This document shows, piece after piece, positions 1 to 6,369 of a stretch of DNA of 6,369 nucleotides. The position numbers and the translations under genes are program-made. Source of the DNA: Solobacterium sp. (lineage in GTDB: Bacteria > Bacillota_I > Bacilli_A > Erysipelotrichales > Erysipelotrichaceae); contig JAFWCP010000092.1 in the NCBI GenBank assembly GCA_017536845.1, forward strand, positions 1 to 6,369, read 5' to 3'. How positions within the stretch are numbered: the stretch's first letter is position 1; each line of letters begins with the position of its first letter. A model generated the notes under the pieces. The model was given only the letters and a program-made list of their open reading frames with translations, was not told the origin of the DNA and did not search any database.

Positions 1-1874
1 AGGATCATGAAGGAAGGATGGTCACCGGAACCGTCAGCCGGAATCCATGCTTCGAATTCAACTGCATTTTCAGCACCTGTCAGCTTCCAGCCATCCGGAG
101 CACCGGTGACCTTGCCGTCTTCAACGGTGAAGCCGGCAGCTTCGAAGAAGCTCAGAGCAGCAGCCTGTGCGGCAGCCTTCTTTTCATCGTCTGTCATGCC
201 GGTTGTATAGATGGCATTGCCGGCTGCGTCAGTGGAGAAAGCAACCTTATAGCCGTCGTCTGTAACCTGCGGAGCAGCCCAGGAAGTATTGGAAATCGGA
301 TAGTTGATGACGGAAGCGCCGTCGCCATAGTAAGAGTCAACCGCGACATCTCTGTAGAGAGCCAGGATTGTAGCAAGAGCCTTACGGACGTTCTTGGAAG
401 CGTCGCTGCCCTTTTCGCCGTTGATGTTGACAACGTCAGCATCGATGCCGATGTAGCCGTAACCGAGGTTGTTGACCAGGGATGTTGTGATCTTGTCACC
501 TGTCAGTTCCTTGTTGCTGTTGACATCGGAGATGTTGGCAGCTGTTGTCTTGGAGAAGCTCGGGTCGGTGATGTCGATTGTGCCGGTGATGATGCCGTTC
601 AGCTTATCGGTATCGTTTGTTTCGAGGAAGTTGATGTACTTTGTCTTCGGAGCGCCGAGGTAGTACTTGTCGTTTGCTTCGAAGTTGACAACGCCGTTTT
701 CATACTGGATGAACTTGTACGGGCCGGCACCCAGCGGCTTTGTTGTGACGGAACGCAGATGGCTCAGATCACCCTTTTCAAAACCGAACTTGTTGTTGTC
801 ATAGTCATACTTGTCTGTCTCGCCATAGTAGTGCAGCGGAGCAATGGTAACAGCCAGCTGATAGATAGCCGGAGCGTCAACCTTTGTCATATGGATGCTC
901 ATGCTGTAGTCGCCGGTCTTCTTGATACCGGAGATGTTGGCAGCGGATTCACCGGTGGTGACACCGACTGTCATATCATCATAACCTTCAATATAATCGG
1001 CAATGCCCGGGCCTGCTGTTTCCTTAGAGAAGAGGGTGATCGCGTCGTCGTCATAGCTGTCGAGCATGATCTGGAAGACTTCAGCTTCTGTTGCACCTTC
1101 CGGAACTTCAAAGCCCCAGTTGGCCATCTTGGCGGAAATGTCTTCATCTTCTGTGATGTAGCCGGCATCAACCAGGTAGGCAATGATGTCCTTGACAAGC
1201 GCTTCGCCGCCTGCGAAGAATGCCTTCTGCTGGTCTTCTGTGAAGTATGTGAAGTCTGTGTTGTCCGCAGAACCTGCAGCAATGAGGTTCAGGATGGAGG
1301 ACATACCGGAACGGTATTCATTCATGCCTTCGATCGGGAGTGAGAAGAAGGAAGAAGAGCCGTCATATGTCGGGTCAGCCAGCACATACATTGTGAAGAT
1401 GACGTCGTCAATGGTGATCGGAGTGCCGTCGGAGAAGACCAGGTCTTCGCGCAGCTTGATGTCGTAGTCAACGGAACCGTCAGCATTCTCAGTCGCCTTG
1501 ACATCGGCCGGTCCGTAATATGTATACGGAGTTCCGTTGTATTCAATTGTTTCGCCTTCGATGCCGTTGTAGATCAGGGCACCGGTTCTGTCGCTGCTCA
1601 TCAGGGAGATTGCTGTCATTGCATAGACATCCTGGTCATATGCTGTCTCAGAGAAGAACGGAGAGAACTTGCTGTTGAAGTTGGAATATCCGACAACGAT
1701 CGGGGTGTTCGGATCTGTAGCAGTGCTCGCGGGCTGCTGTTCGGAGCCGGTGGAAGCCGGTGCGGAAGAAGCAGCGGAGCTTGCTGCGGGCTTTGCGGAA
1801 GAGGTGCTGGAAGAGCATCCGGCAACCATCAGACCTGCAAGCAGGGCAGCTGTGAGTTTCTTGAATTCACTCAT
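1..1874 (-). CDS. Peptide ABC transporter substrate-binding lipoprotein (SBP family 5, OppA-like), C-terminus cut off by window edge
   Basis: This is the extracytoplasmic receptor of an Opp/Dpp-type peptide importer, anchored to the outer face of the membrane by a lipid. The reading frame is open for 624 codons from ATG 1874 to the window edge. Residues 1-20 are a lipoprotein signal (MSEFKK, a hydrophobic stretch, then lipobox VAGC with Cys20, the only cysteine seen). Residues 21-55 are a Ser/Ala/Pro-rich tether. Family-5 hallmarks follow: LREDLVFSDGTPITIDDVIF at 141-160 and LGAGPYKFIQYENG at 381-394, then YYLGAPK at 404-410. A GGAGG site (1885-1889) lies 10 nt upstream of the ATG, and a good promoter precedes it. 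The region at about 175-315 is long and acidic compared with short OppA proteins. The missing C-terminus is probably 100-200 residues (family-based inference). The ligand class is inferred; nickel or sugar binding is possible in this family but less likely. Confidence 0.9.
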   Translation of the reverse strand, partial: MSEFKKLTAALLAGLMVAGCSSSTSSAKPAASSAASSAPASTGSEQQPASTATDPNTPIVVGYSNFNSKFSPFFSETAYDQDVYAMTAISLMSSDRTGALIYNGIEGETIEYNGTPYTYYGPADVKATENADGSVDYDIKLREDLVFSDGTPITIDDVIFTMYVLADPTYDGSSSFFSLPIEGMNEYRSGMSSILNLIAAGSADNTDFTYFTEDQQKAFFAGGEALVKDIIAYLVDAGYITEDEDISAKMANWGFEVPEGATEAEVFQIMLDSYDDDAITLFSKETAGPGIADYIEGYDDMTVGVTTGESAANISGIKKTGDYSMSIHMTKVDAPAIYQLAVTIAPLHYYGETDKYDYDNNKFGFEKGDLSHLRSVTTKPLGAGPYKFIQYENGVVNFEANDKYYLGAPKTKYINFLETNDTDKLNGIITGTIDITDPSFSKTTAANISDVNSNKELTGDKITTSLVNNLGYGYIGIDADVVNINGEKGSDASKNVRKALATILALYRDVAVDSYYGDGASVINYPISNTSWAAPQVTDDGYKVAFSTDAAGNAIYTTGMTDDEKKAAAQAAALSFFEAAGFTVEDGKVTGAPDGWKLTGAENAVEFEAWIPADGSGDHPSFMI

Positions 1875-1949
1875 TTTCTTTTTTCCTCCAAATAATCTTC
1901 TGGTGATACGCTTTATTGATGCAAATCGCTAAGCGCAGACCATGTAAGA

Positions 1950-1978
1950 ATTTTACTTGCTTTCACTGCTCAAGTCAA
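1950..1978 (-). promoter_or_regulatory. Sigma-A-type promoter of the substrate-binding lipoprotein gene
   Basis: Read on the minus strand, the -35 box TTGACT (1973-1978) is separated by exactly 17 nt from the -10 box TAAAAT (1950-1955). Each box is one mismatch from consensus. Transcription would start near 1943, giving a leader of about 69 nt that ends in the GGAGG site. The leader holds only a tiny CGC-TTA-GCG inverted repeat around 1926-1934, too small to call a regulatory fold. Confidence 0.75.
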
Positions 1979-1990
1979 TTGAATAACAAA

Positions 1991-2013
1991 GATTCCCTGA
2001 AAATCAGGGAATC
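1991..2013 (-). terminator. Intrinsic terminator of the peptidase operon
   Basis: GATTCCCTGA (1991-2000) pairs perfectly with TCAGGGAATC (2004-2013) around a 3-nt loop. On the minus strand it starts 5 nt after the TGA stop of the membrane-protein gene and is followed by TTTGTTATTC, a broken T-tract. The stem is well formed but not very GC-rich and the tail is interrupted, so some read-through into the lipoprotein gene is conceivable. No plus-strand gene ends here. Confidence 0.8.
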
Positions 2014-2018
2014 CTCTT

Positions 2019-2576
2019 TCATTTTGTGAAAATATTTTTCTTATTTTCAGATACTTTCCATTGCATCTTTTTCAGCCAGGAAGGAAGGGTTGCACAGACC
2101 GGGACACAGGCCCCTATCAGCAGTGTCTGAAGGATGTCCATGGCCAGCCGGGAACGGTCTTTGGCCGCCGTCAGAAAGATCACTTCGCCGATGAAACTCA
2201 TGATCAATGTGATCAGCAGCGTTTTACAAACCCCTTCCAGGCGCAGGACGGTCTTTTCATACCGGTAGTCGCGCAGGCTTCCTCTGCTGCGGGCAAGTTC
2301 AAGAAGAATCATCGTCAGATATCCGCCGATTCCGATTGATACCGCAAAAGGCAGGATGACATAAAAGGCATTCATAAGACCTCCCGCCGGCAGGACGCCG
2401 GCGATGATCAGGCCGGCCAGGATGATGCCGGTGCACAGGAACAGGTTGGTCATGACCGTACGCAGCGGGATCTGCGTATCATCATGGACATAGATCCTGC
2501 CGGCAAATTCATAGTCACCCTTGTCATTGACATGGAATTCCTTCAGATATTCATACTTATGCTTCTTCTTTGCCAT
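2019..2576 (-). CDS. Four-helix integral membrane protein of unknown function, last gene of the peptidase operon
   Basis: The protein has 185 aa and I do not recognise its family. The N-terminus (1-40) is a soluble, charged segment starting MAKKKHKYEYLKEF and including DYEFAGRIYVHDD. Four hydrophobic segments follow at about 41-61, 68-93, 118-138 and 147-165. Positive charge sits at the N-terminus, in the 94-117 loop (RSRGSLRDYRYEK) and at the C-terminus (KK), which predicts both ends inside the cell. There is no signal peptide and no catalytic motif that I can see. The ATG at 2576 lies 6 nt beyond the TAA of the upstream peptidase. Its ribosome site AAGGAAAG (2586-2593) lies inside the last codons of that peptidase, so translation is probably coupled. 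A terminator follows the stop directly. A role in peptide handling is only a guess from position. Confidence 0.85.
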   Translation of the reverse strand: MAKKKHKYEYLKEFHVNDKGDYEFAGRIYVHDDTQIPLRTVMTNLFLCTGIILAGLIIAGVLPAGGLMNAFYVILPFAVSIGIGGYLTMILLELARSRGSLRDYRYEKTVLRLEGVCKTLLITLIMSFIGEVIFLTAAKDRSRLAMDILQTLLIGACVPVCATLPSWLKKMQWKVSENKKNIFTK

Positions 2577-2582
2577 ATGTGC

Positions 2583-4268
2583 TTACTTTCCTTCAAACTC
2601 TTTCAGCGCTTCCGCCGCTTCGGCTGCCGCTGCTGCCAGGGTCTTTTCGTCAAACGGCGAAGGCAGTTCCGCATGCTTCAGCAGTTCGGTGAAGGTCATG
2701 CTGCCGCCCTGTTCCGTGAATTTCATGTATTTGTCCCAGGCGGCATCACGGTCCTTGCGGATCAAGGACCAGAAGACCAGCGATATGGTCTGGGCCAGGC
2801 AGTAGTCAATGTAGTAGAAAGGCCTTGTATAGATGTGGTGCTGGCGCTGCCAGGCCATCCCTTCCCCGTACATCGGAATCGTCCCGTCAAGTTTCAGCCA
2901 GGGCTGATAGACTGCAGTCAGGTCACGCCAGACCTGGTCTCTTTCCGATGGGGTCAGGTTCGGGCTGTCATAGACGATGTGCTGGAAATGGTCCACCATG
3001 GTGCCGTAAGGCAGGAAGCGGATGGCACCGGCCAGATGGCTGAAGCGGTATTTGTCCGTATCCTTGCCGAAAAAGCGTTCAGCGTAAAGCTCCGAGAAGA
3101 ATTCCATCGACATGGAATGGCATTCACAGGCTTCCAGCGTAGGCCAGACCGTTGATAAAGGGACCCGGTCGCGGTTGACATAGGCGGCAAAGGCATGGCC
3201 GGCTTCATGGGTCATGACTTCCACGTCGTGCTGGGTGCCGTTCAGGCAGGCAAAGATAAACGGCATGCGGTAATCCGCCACTGACGTGCAGTAGCCGCCC
3301 GCCCGTTTGCCGTCACGGGACGGCAGGTCATAGAACTCCCCGGCCCGCATATCCTTGAAGAAGGCGTCTGTCTTCGGGCTCAGGGCATGGTAGAAATCCG
3401 CCGCCGCTTCGACGACGTCGCCGGACGGACGGGGGTTGCCGTCACGGAATTCCAGCTGGTTGTCGCAGTGCAGCATCGGCAGCTCAAAGCCGGTGCGTTT
3501 CGACTGGGCTTTCTGGATCTCATAAGCCAGCGGCACGATGTATCTGCGCACGGCCTCACGGAAGGCTTCCACTTCCCTTCTTCCGTAACAGTTGCGCGTC
3601 ATCCGGTCATATCCTAACGGCAGGAAGTTTTCATAACCCATTTCCACGGCCATGTCATGGCGCAGATGGACAAGGCTGTCATAGATGTCATCCAGTTCCT
3701 TCTGGTTCTGCTTCAGCCATGTTCCTTCGGCGATCCAGGCTTCCTTTCGTACGGCGTCGTCGGGGTCGTTTTTATACGGTGACAGCTGGGCCATGCTGAA
3801 GAAGGAATCGTGGAACGGGATCCGGGCCGAAGCGATCAGGTCCTGGTACTTCTTGACCAGCAGGTTTTCCTGGCGCATCCTTGTTTCGTTTTTCGGATGG
3901 TATGTCCGCGCCTTGATGCGGAGGTTTTCCAGGAATACCGGGCCGTATTCATCGGCCAGGTCATCCACCCAGGGGCTTGCCAGCAATGCCATGGCCCATT
4001 CCTTTTCTCTGGCCGCAATGGCCGGGGCGGCATGGTGCCAGTACTGCATTTCCCGGTCGTAGAACGGGTCACGGGTATCAATGGAATTGCGGATGGAGGC
4101 GAGTGAGCGCATCGTGGAAAGATGGCGTTCGTAGCGATCCTTGCGGACAAAGGCATCCTTGACGGCGGCATAGCCGTCAGCTTCCTTCATGGCAAAGATC
4201 AAAGCGTCATACTGCGCATTGATCTCTTCCAGATTCAGCCGTGTATACGGGATATCGGCGAATTTCAT
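2583..4268 (-). CDS. M3-family oligoendopeptidase (second of a tandem pair)
   Basis: This is a cytosolic zinc metallopeptidase that cuts internal bonds of short peptides. It has 561 aa, close to the usual size of PepF/Pz-peptidase-type M3 enzymes, with no signal peptide or membrane segment. The helical N-terminal half ends before GGYCTSV (324-330) and PFIFACLNGTQ (336-346). The zinc site is HEAGH (354-358), with the third ligand most likely Glu382, 24 residues after the second His as in M3B enzymes. PFYYIDYCLAQ (483-493) is the tyrosine-rich substrate-binding motif. Glu382 is flanked by Cys381 and Cys383. I chose ATG 4268 because it overlaps the upstream TGA (TGATG) and has GGGG (4277-4280) 8 nt upstream; GTG 4271 would add one residue but sits too close to that site. 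By eye, the last 200 residues are about 60% identical to the upstream paralog. Exact cleavage specificity cannot be read from sequence. Confidence 0.95.
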   Translation of the reverse strand: MKFADIPYTRLNLEEINAQYDALIFAMKEADGYAAVKDAFVRKDRYERHLSTMRSLASIRNSIDTRDPFYDREMQYWHHAAPAIAAREKEWAMALLASPWVDDLADEYGPVFLENLRIKARTYHPKNETRMRQENLLVKKYQDLIASARIPFHDSFFSMAQLSPYKNDPDDAVRKEAWIAEGTWLKQNQKELDDIYDSLVHLRHDMAVEMGYENFLPLGYDRMTRNCYGRREVEAFREAVRRYIVPLAYEIQKAQSKRTGFELPMLHCDNQLEFRDGNPRPSGDVVEAAADFYHALSPKTDAFFKDMRAGEFYDLPSRDGKRAGGYCTSVADYRMPFIFACLNGTQHDVEVMTHEAGHAFAAYVNRDRVPLSTVWPTLEACECHSMSMEFFSELYAERFFGKDTDKYRFSHLAGAIRFLPYGTMVDHFQHIVYDSPNLTPSERDQVWRDLTAVYQPWLKLDGTIPMYGEGMAWQRQHHIYTRPFYYIDYCLAQTISLVFWSLIRKDRDAAWDKYMKFTEQGGSMTFTELLKHAELPSPFDEKTLAAAAAEAAEALKEFEGK

Positions 4269-5980
4269 CACTTGATCCCCCGCAGGTCAAAGGCATCCAG
4301 ATAGGCATCCGCCTTGGCGCATACCCGGTGCAGGGTCTCCGGATCAAACGGCGAGGACATCCCGCTGGCGGCCAGAAGGTCGGTGAAGGTCTTCGTGCCG
4401 CCCATCTTTGTAAAGGCCATATAATGCTGCCAGGCATCCTGCTCATCATCCTGGATCATTGCCCAGAATTCCAGGGCAACGGTCTGGGCCAGGCAGTAGT
4501 CGATATAATAGAACGGTGAAGAGTAGATATGGTGCTTGAACTGCCAGCTCTCCCCTTCCGACCAGAAGGGAATGGCGCCGTCAAGCTTGAGCCATGGCCG
4601 GTACATCCGTTCCAGCCGCTTCCATTCCTCATGGCGCTGCTTCCTGGTCAGGCCGGGTTTTTCATAGACGATGTGCTGGAAGTGGTCGACCATTGTGCCG
4701 TAAGGGATGAAGGTAATGGCGCCGGCCAGATGGGAGAACAGGTATTTGTTCGCATCCTTGCCGAAGAAGGCTTCAGCTGCCTTTTCGGCAAAGACTTCCA
4801 TGGACATGGAGTGGACTTCCGCCGCTTCCATGGTCGGCCAGACATACTCGTAAGGGATGCGCTCCATGTTGAGCCAGGCTTCAAAGCCGTGGCCGGCTTC
4901 ATGGGTCAGGACCTCTACATCATGCTGGGTGCCGTTGAAGTTAGCAAAGATAAACGGCGTATTGTAGTCGGGAATGTCAATGCAGTAGCCCCCGCCCCGC
5001 TTGCCTTCCTTGGATTCAAGGTCCATCATGCCCCGCTCAATCATGCTGTTAAAGAAAGCGGAAGTTTCCGGACTCTGGGCATCATAGAACTTTCTGGCTG
5101 CTTCAACAATCTCTTTCAGGCCGCCCACCGGTCTGGCATTGCCGGTCATGAATTCCACGGCTGCGTCGGAGAAGGTCAGCGGGAACGGCTTGTTGTTGCG
5201 CTTGGCCTGTTCGAAATAGATGCGCTGGGCCAGCGGTACGACATATTCGACAACCGCCTGGCGGAACTTCTCAACGTCGTGGCGGTCATAGCAGTTGCGG
5301 CCCATGCGGTAATAGCCCAGCTCCACGTAATCGGGATAGCCCATGGTTCTTGCCATGCCGTCACGCAGCCTGACAAGCGTATCAAAACTGTCATCAAGCA
5401 TCTGCTGGTTGTCCTTGTACCACTGCCCGTCGGCAATCCAGGCTGCCAGCCTTGTCTCATCATCCAGGTCGGTCTTGAACCGTTCCATCTCCGGCAATGT
5501 GTATTCTTTTCCGCGGAACGGCACCCGGGCGGAAGCCAGCAGGTCTTCATAGGCGTTGGCAGTCTTGATTTCTTCCTGCATTGCCTTCATGATGACCGGC
5601 GCAAATGACTTGGCCGCGATCTCGGCGTTCAGGAACATCAGCTCGCCGTATTCGGCTTCAAATTCTTTCCGGAAAGGACTTTTCAGAAGCACCTGCTTGG
5701 CCTTATGGGTAGCTTCCTCGAATTCCACCGATGCGTCATCCAGCCATTTCTTTTCACTGTCGTAGAACGAATCATTGGTATTGATGTTCTGCCGGACATC
5801 GGCGACATGGGCCATCGTGGCGACATGGCGCTGGATCTGGTCGATCTGCCGGAATACCTCTCTTGCCGCTTCATAGGTGGCGGCGGTACGCAGACGTTCG
5901 GTCAGTACGGCCATCTCTTCCTTGATCTTCGTCAGGTTGGGACGTTGATAAATGATCTCTTCAAATCTGATTTCTGCCAT
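4268..5980 (-). CDS. M3-family oligoendopeptidase (first of a tandem pair)
   Basis: This 570-aa cytosolic zinc endopeptidase should degrade oligopeptides, and it heads the operon. Visible features are GGGYCIDIPDYNTPFIFANF (329-348), the zinc motif HEAGH (360-364), the probable third ligand Glu388 within EAAEVHSMSME (385-395), FSHLAGAITFIPYGTMVDHF (415-434), and the substrate-binding PFYYIDYCLAQ (489-499). All expected catalytic residues are present. The layout resembles the M3 group near Pz-peptidase A rather than classical ~600-aa PepF. ATG 5980 is preferred because AGAAAGGA (5988-5995) lies 7 nt upstream; an in-frame GTG at 6016 would add 12 residues (LDLYAKRKDFV) encoded by the promoter and ribosome-site region. 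Its TGA shares one base with the start of the next peptidase, so the two are translated together. The likely source of substrate is peptide import or protein turnover (inference). Confidence 0.95.
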   Translation of the reverse strand: MAEIRFEEIIYQRPNLTKIKEEMAVLTERLRTAATYEAAREVFRQIDQIQRHVATMAHVADVRQNINTNDSFYDSEKKWLDDASVEFEEATHKAKQVLLKSPFRKEFEAEYGELMFLNAEIAAKSFAPVIMKAMQEEIKTANAYEDLLASARVPFRGKEYTLPEMERFKTDLDDETRLAAWIADGQWYKDNQQMLDDSFDTLVRLRDGMARTMGYPDYVELGYYRMGRNCYDRHDVEKFRQAVVEYVVPLAQRIYFEQAKRNNKPFPLTFSDAAVEFMTGNARPVGGLKEIVEAARKFYDAQSPETSAFFNSMIERGMMDLESKEGKRGGGYCIDIPDYNTPFIFANFNGTQHDVEVLTHEAGHGFEAWLNMERIPYEYVWPTMEAAEVHSMSMEVFAEKAAEAFFGKDANKYLFSHLAGAITFIPYGTMVDHFQHIVYEKPGLTRKQRHEEWKRLERMYRPWLKLDGAIPFWSEGESWQFKHHIYSSPFYYIDYCLAQTVALEFWAMIQDDEQDAWQHYMAFTKMGGTKTFTDLLAASGMSSPFDPETLHRVCAKADAYLDAFDLRGIK

Positions 5981-5987
5981 AACAAAA

Positions 5988-5995
5988 TCCTTTCT
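5988..5995 (-). promoter_or_regulatory. Ribosome binding site fixing the start of the first peptidase
   Basis: AGAAAGGA on the minus strand lies 7 nt before ATG 5980. It decides against the longer GTG start at 6016, which has no comparable site. Confidence 0.8.
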
Positions 5996-6006
5996 CTTTG
6001 CGTACA

Positions 6007-6015
6007 AGTCTAGCA
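6007..6015 (-). promoter_or_regulatory. Candidate extended -10 promoter of the peptidase operon
   Basis: Read on the minus strand, TGC-TAGACT (6007-6015) resembles an extended -10 element, and transcription would begin about 20 nt upstream of ATG 5980. No good -35 box is found 16-18 nt further up (the bases there read ATAGCA or similar). The call rests on position and a partial motif only. Confidence 0.3.
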
Positions 6016-6038
6016 CATTTTGAAAATTATGCTATAAT
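6010..6038 (+). promoter_or_regulatory. Promoter of the tRNA-Ser gene
   Basis: A perfect TATAAT (6033-6038) is preceded by TGC (6030-6032), giving a consensus extended -10. The -35 region is weak: CTAGCA (6010-6015), spaced 17 nt, matches three of six bases. Transcription would start near 6045, leaving only a few bases before the mature tRNA end at 6050. It overlaps the candidate peptidase promoter on the other strand. Confidence 0.65.
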
Positions 6039-6049
6039 CTTAGGGCAAC

Positions 6050-6138
6050 GGAGAAATATCCCCGAGGCCGAAGGGGGCGGTTTCGAAACCCGCTAGACGT
6101 GAAAGCGTGCGGGGGTTCAAATCCCTCTTTCTCCGCCA
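6050..6138 (+). tRNA. tRNA-Ser, anticodon CGA (reads UCG codons)
   Basis: The 89-nt sequence folds as a class II tRNA. The acceptor stem is GGAGAAA (6050-6056) with TTTCTCC (6128-6134), discriminator G6135 and encoded CCA (6136-6138). The D-arm is TCCC/GGGG around 6059-6076. The anticodon loop TTCGAAA (6082-6088) carries CGA at 6084-6086. The long variable arm includes ACGT-GAAA-GCGT (6097-6108), and the T-arm is GGGGG-TTCAAAT-CCCTC (6111-6127). The long variable arm, G discriminator and CGA anticodon all indicate serine. The pair closing the anticodon loop is a T6081/C6089 mismatch instead of a Watson-Crick pair. Confidence 0.95.
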
Positions 6139-6143
6139 TACAG

Positions 6144-6174
6144 AAAAGCGGCAGCCGGATCGGCTGCCGCTTTT
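6144..6174. terminator. Strong bidirectional intrinsic terminator between tRNA-Ser and the converging gene
   Basis: AAAAGCGGCAGCC (6144-6156) pairs perfectly with GGCTGCCGCTTTT (6162-6174). The loop is GGATC, or GAT if one more G-C pair closes. The A-run on one side and the T-run on the other make it usable in both directions: it starts 6 nt after the tRNA CCA on the plus strand and 15 nt after the TAA at 6189-6191 on the minus strand. It should also stop minus-strand transcription from running antisense through the tRNA into the peptidase operon. Confidence 0.88.
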
Positions 6175-6188
6175 CATATTCCGGATGC

Positions 6189-6369
6189 TTATTTTCTTTC
6201 CACCCTGATGACATCATCACGCAGATAATACGGCATTGCGTAAGCCGGGAGCCCGTTTTCCATCAGCAGGTCGACAGACCCCTGGATCAGCGGCTCAAAA
6301 TACTTCTCTGCTTCTTCGGTGATGCCGGTAAAGCGGGGTTTGAGCCATTTGACTGGCAGGGCCCGGACA
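6189..6369 (-). CDS. C-terminal 59 residues of an unrecognised protein, N-terminus beyond the window
   Basis: The minus-strand frame is open from the right edge to TAA (6189-6191). It begins VRALPVKWLKPRFTGITEEA, contains EKYFEPLIQGSVDLLMENG, and ends in DDVIRVERK. It looks like a genuine protein end: mixed soluble composition, codon use like its neighbours, and a terminator 15 nt after the stop. I see no signature motif that lets me name a family. There are no membrane segments in the visible part. No internal start with a ribosome site is evident, so it is most likely the tail of a longer gene. Confidence 0.65.
   Translation of the reverse strand, partial: VRALPVKWLKPRFTGITEEAEKYFEPLIQGSVDLLMENGLPAYAMPYYLRDDVIRVERK

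Noticed and set aside
18..1343. A 441-codon open frame on the plus strand, opposite the lipoprotein gene
   Set aside because: It is the antisense of a clear family-5 binding protein with lipobox, promoter and ribosome site. The plus-strand translation is unusually rich in Cys and Val with no recognisable motif, and has no ribosome site. The strong codon bias of the real gene explains the lack of stops.
2484..3155. A 223-codon plus-strand open frame spanning the membrane-protein and second peptidase genes
   Set aside because: It crosses the junction of two well-supported minus-strand genes, has no ribosome site, and its product looks like antisense translation.
4269..4271. GTG at 4271 as start of the second peptidase
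   Set aside because: The ATG immediately after it has better spacing (8 nt) from GGGG and forms the typical TGATG overlap with the preceding stop.
4529..5608. A 359-codon open frame on the plus strand, opposite the first peptidase
   Set aside because: It lies entirely within a convincing M3 peptidase gene on the other strand. The translation shows no domain, and no start signal precedes it.
2583..5980. Possible DNA-level direct repeat from the two peptidase genes
   Set aside because: Similarity is at protein level. The DNA has diverged enough that I see no long identical blocks, so it is not annotated as a repeat.
6032..6220. A 62-codon minus-strand frame across the tRNA (contains EGFEPPHAFTSSGFRNRP)
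   Set aside because: This is the well-known false protein produced by translating the antisense of a serine tRNA; it also runs through the terminator hairpin.

Overview
The window looks like ordinary chromosomal DNA from a member of the Bacillota (Firmicutes) of moderate G+C, roughly 50-55% by eye. The evidence is strong Shine-Dalgarno sites (GGAGG, AAAGGA), a Gram-positive-style lipoprotein signal, a tRNA-Ser with an encoded CCA, compact sigma-A-type promoters and intrinsic terminators. A gut anaerobe of the Clostridia/Erysipelotrichia type would fit, but the genus cannot be fixed from the sequence alone.

Layout, left to right. (1) Positions 1-1874, minus strand: the first 624 residues of a large peptide-binding ABC-transporter lipoprotein (OppA-like, SBP family 5), cut by the left edge. 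It has its own clear promoter (-35 at 1973-1978, -10 at 1950-1955) and a leader of about 69 nt. (2) Positions 1991-2013: a 10-bp hairpin that ends the next operon. (3) Positions 2019-5980, minus strand: a tightly packed three-gene operon. In transcription order it holds a 570-aa M3-family oligoendopeptidase, a second paralogous 561-aa M3 oligoendopeptidase joined to it by a TGATG overlap, and a 185-aa four-helix membrane protein that starts 6 nt after the second peptidase. (4) Positions 5981-6049: a 69-bp divergent promoter region. (5) Positions 6050-6138, plus strand: tRNA-Ser(CGA). (6) Positions 6144-6174: a strong hairpin terminator shared by the tRNA and the gene converging on it. (7) Positions 6189-6369, minus strand: the C-terminal 59 residues of a protein I do not recognise.

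How the genes may work together: the lipoprotein would capture peptides outside the cell for an Opp/Dpp-type importer. The two cytosolic M3 zinc peptidases would cut imported or internally produced oligopeptides. This link is inferred from families and proximity; the lipoprotein gene is a separate transcription unit. The membrane protein has no recognised function, but its position suggests it is made together with the peptidases.

I found no CRISPR array, insertion sequence, phage or defence gene, and nothing that demands a new system. The points most worth checking are the tandem peptidase pair with its coupled membrane protein, the two cysteines flanking a zinc ligand in one paralog, and a large insert in the lipoprotein. 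There is no gene-free stretch above 300 bases.
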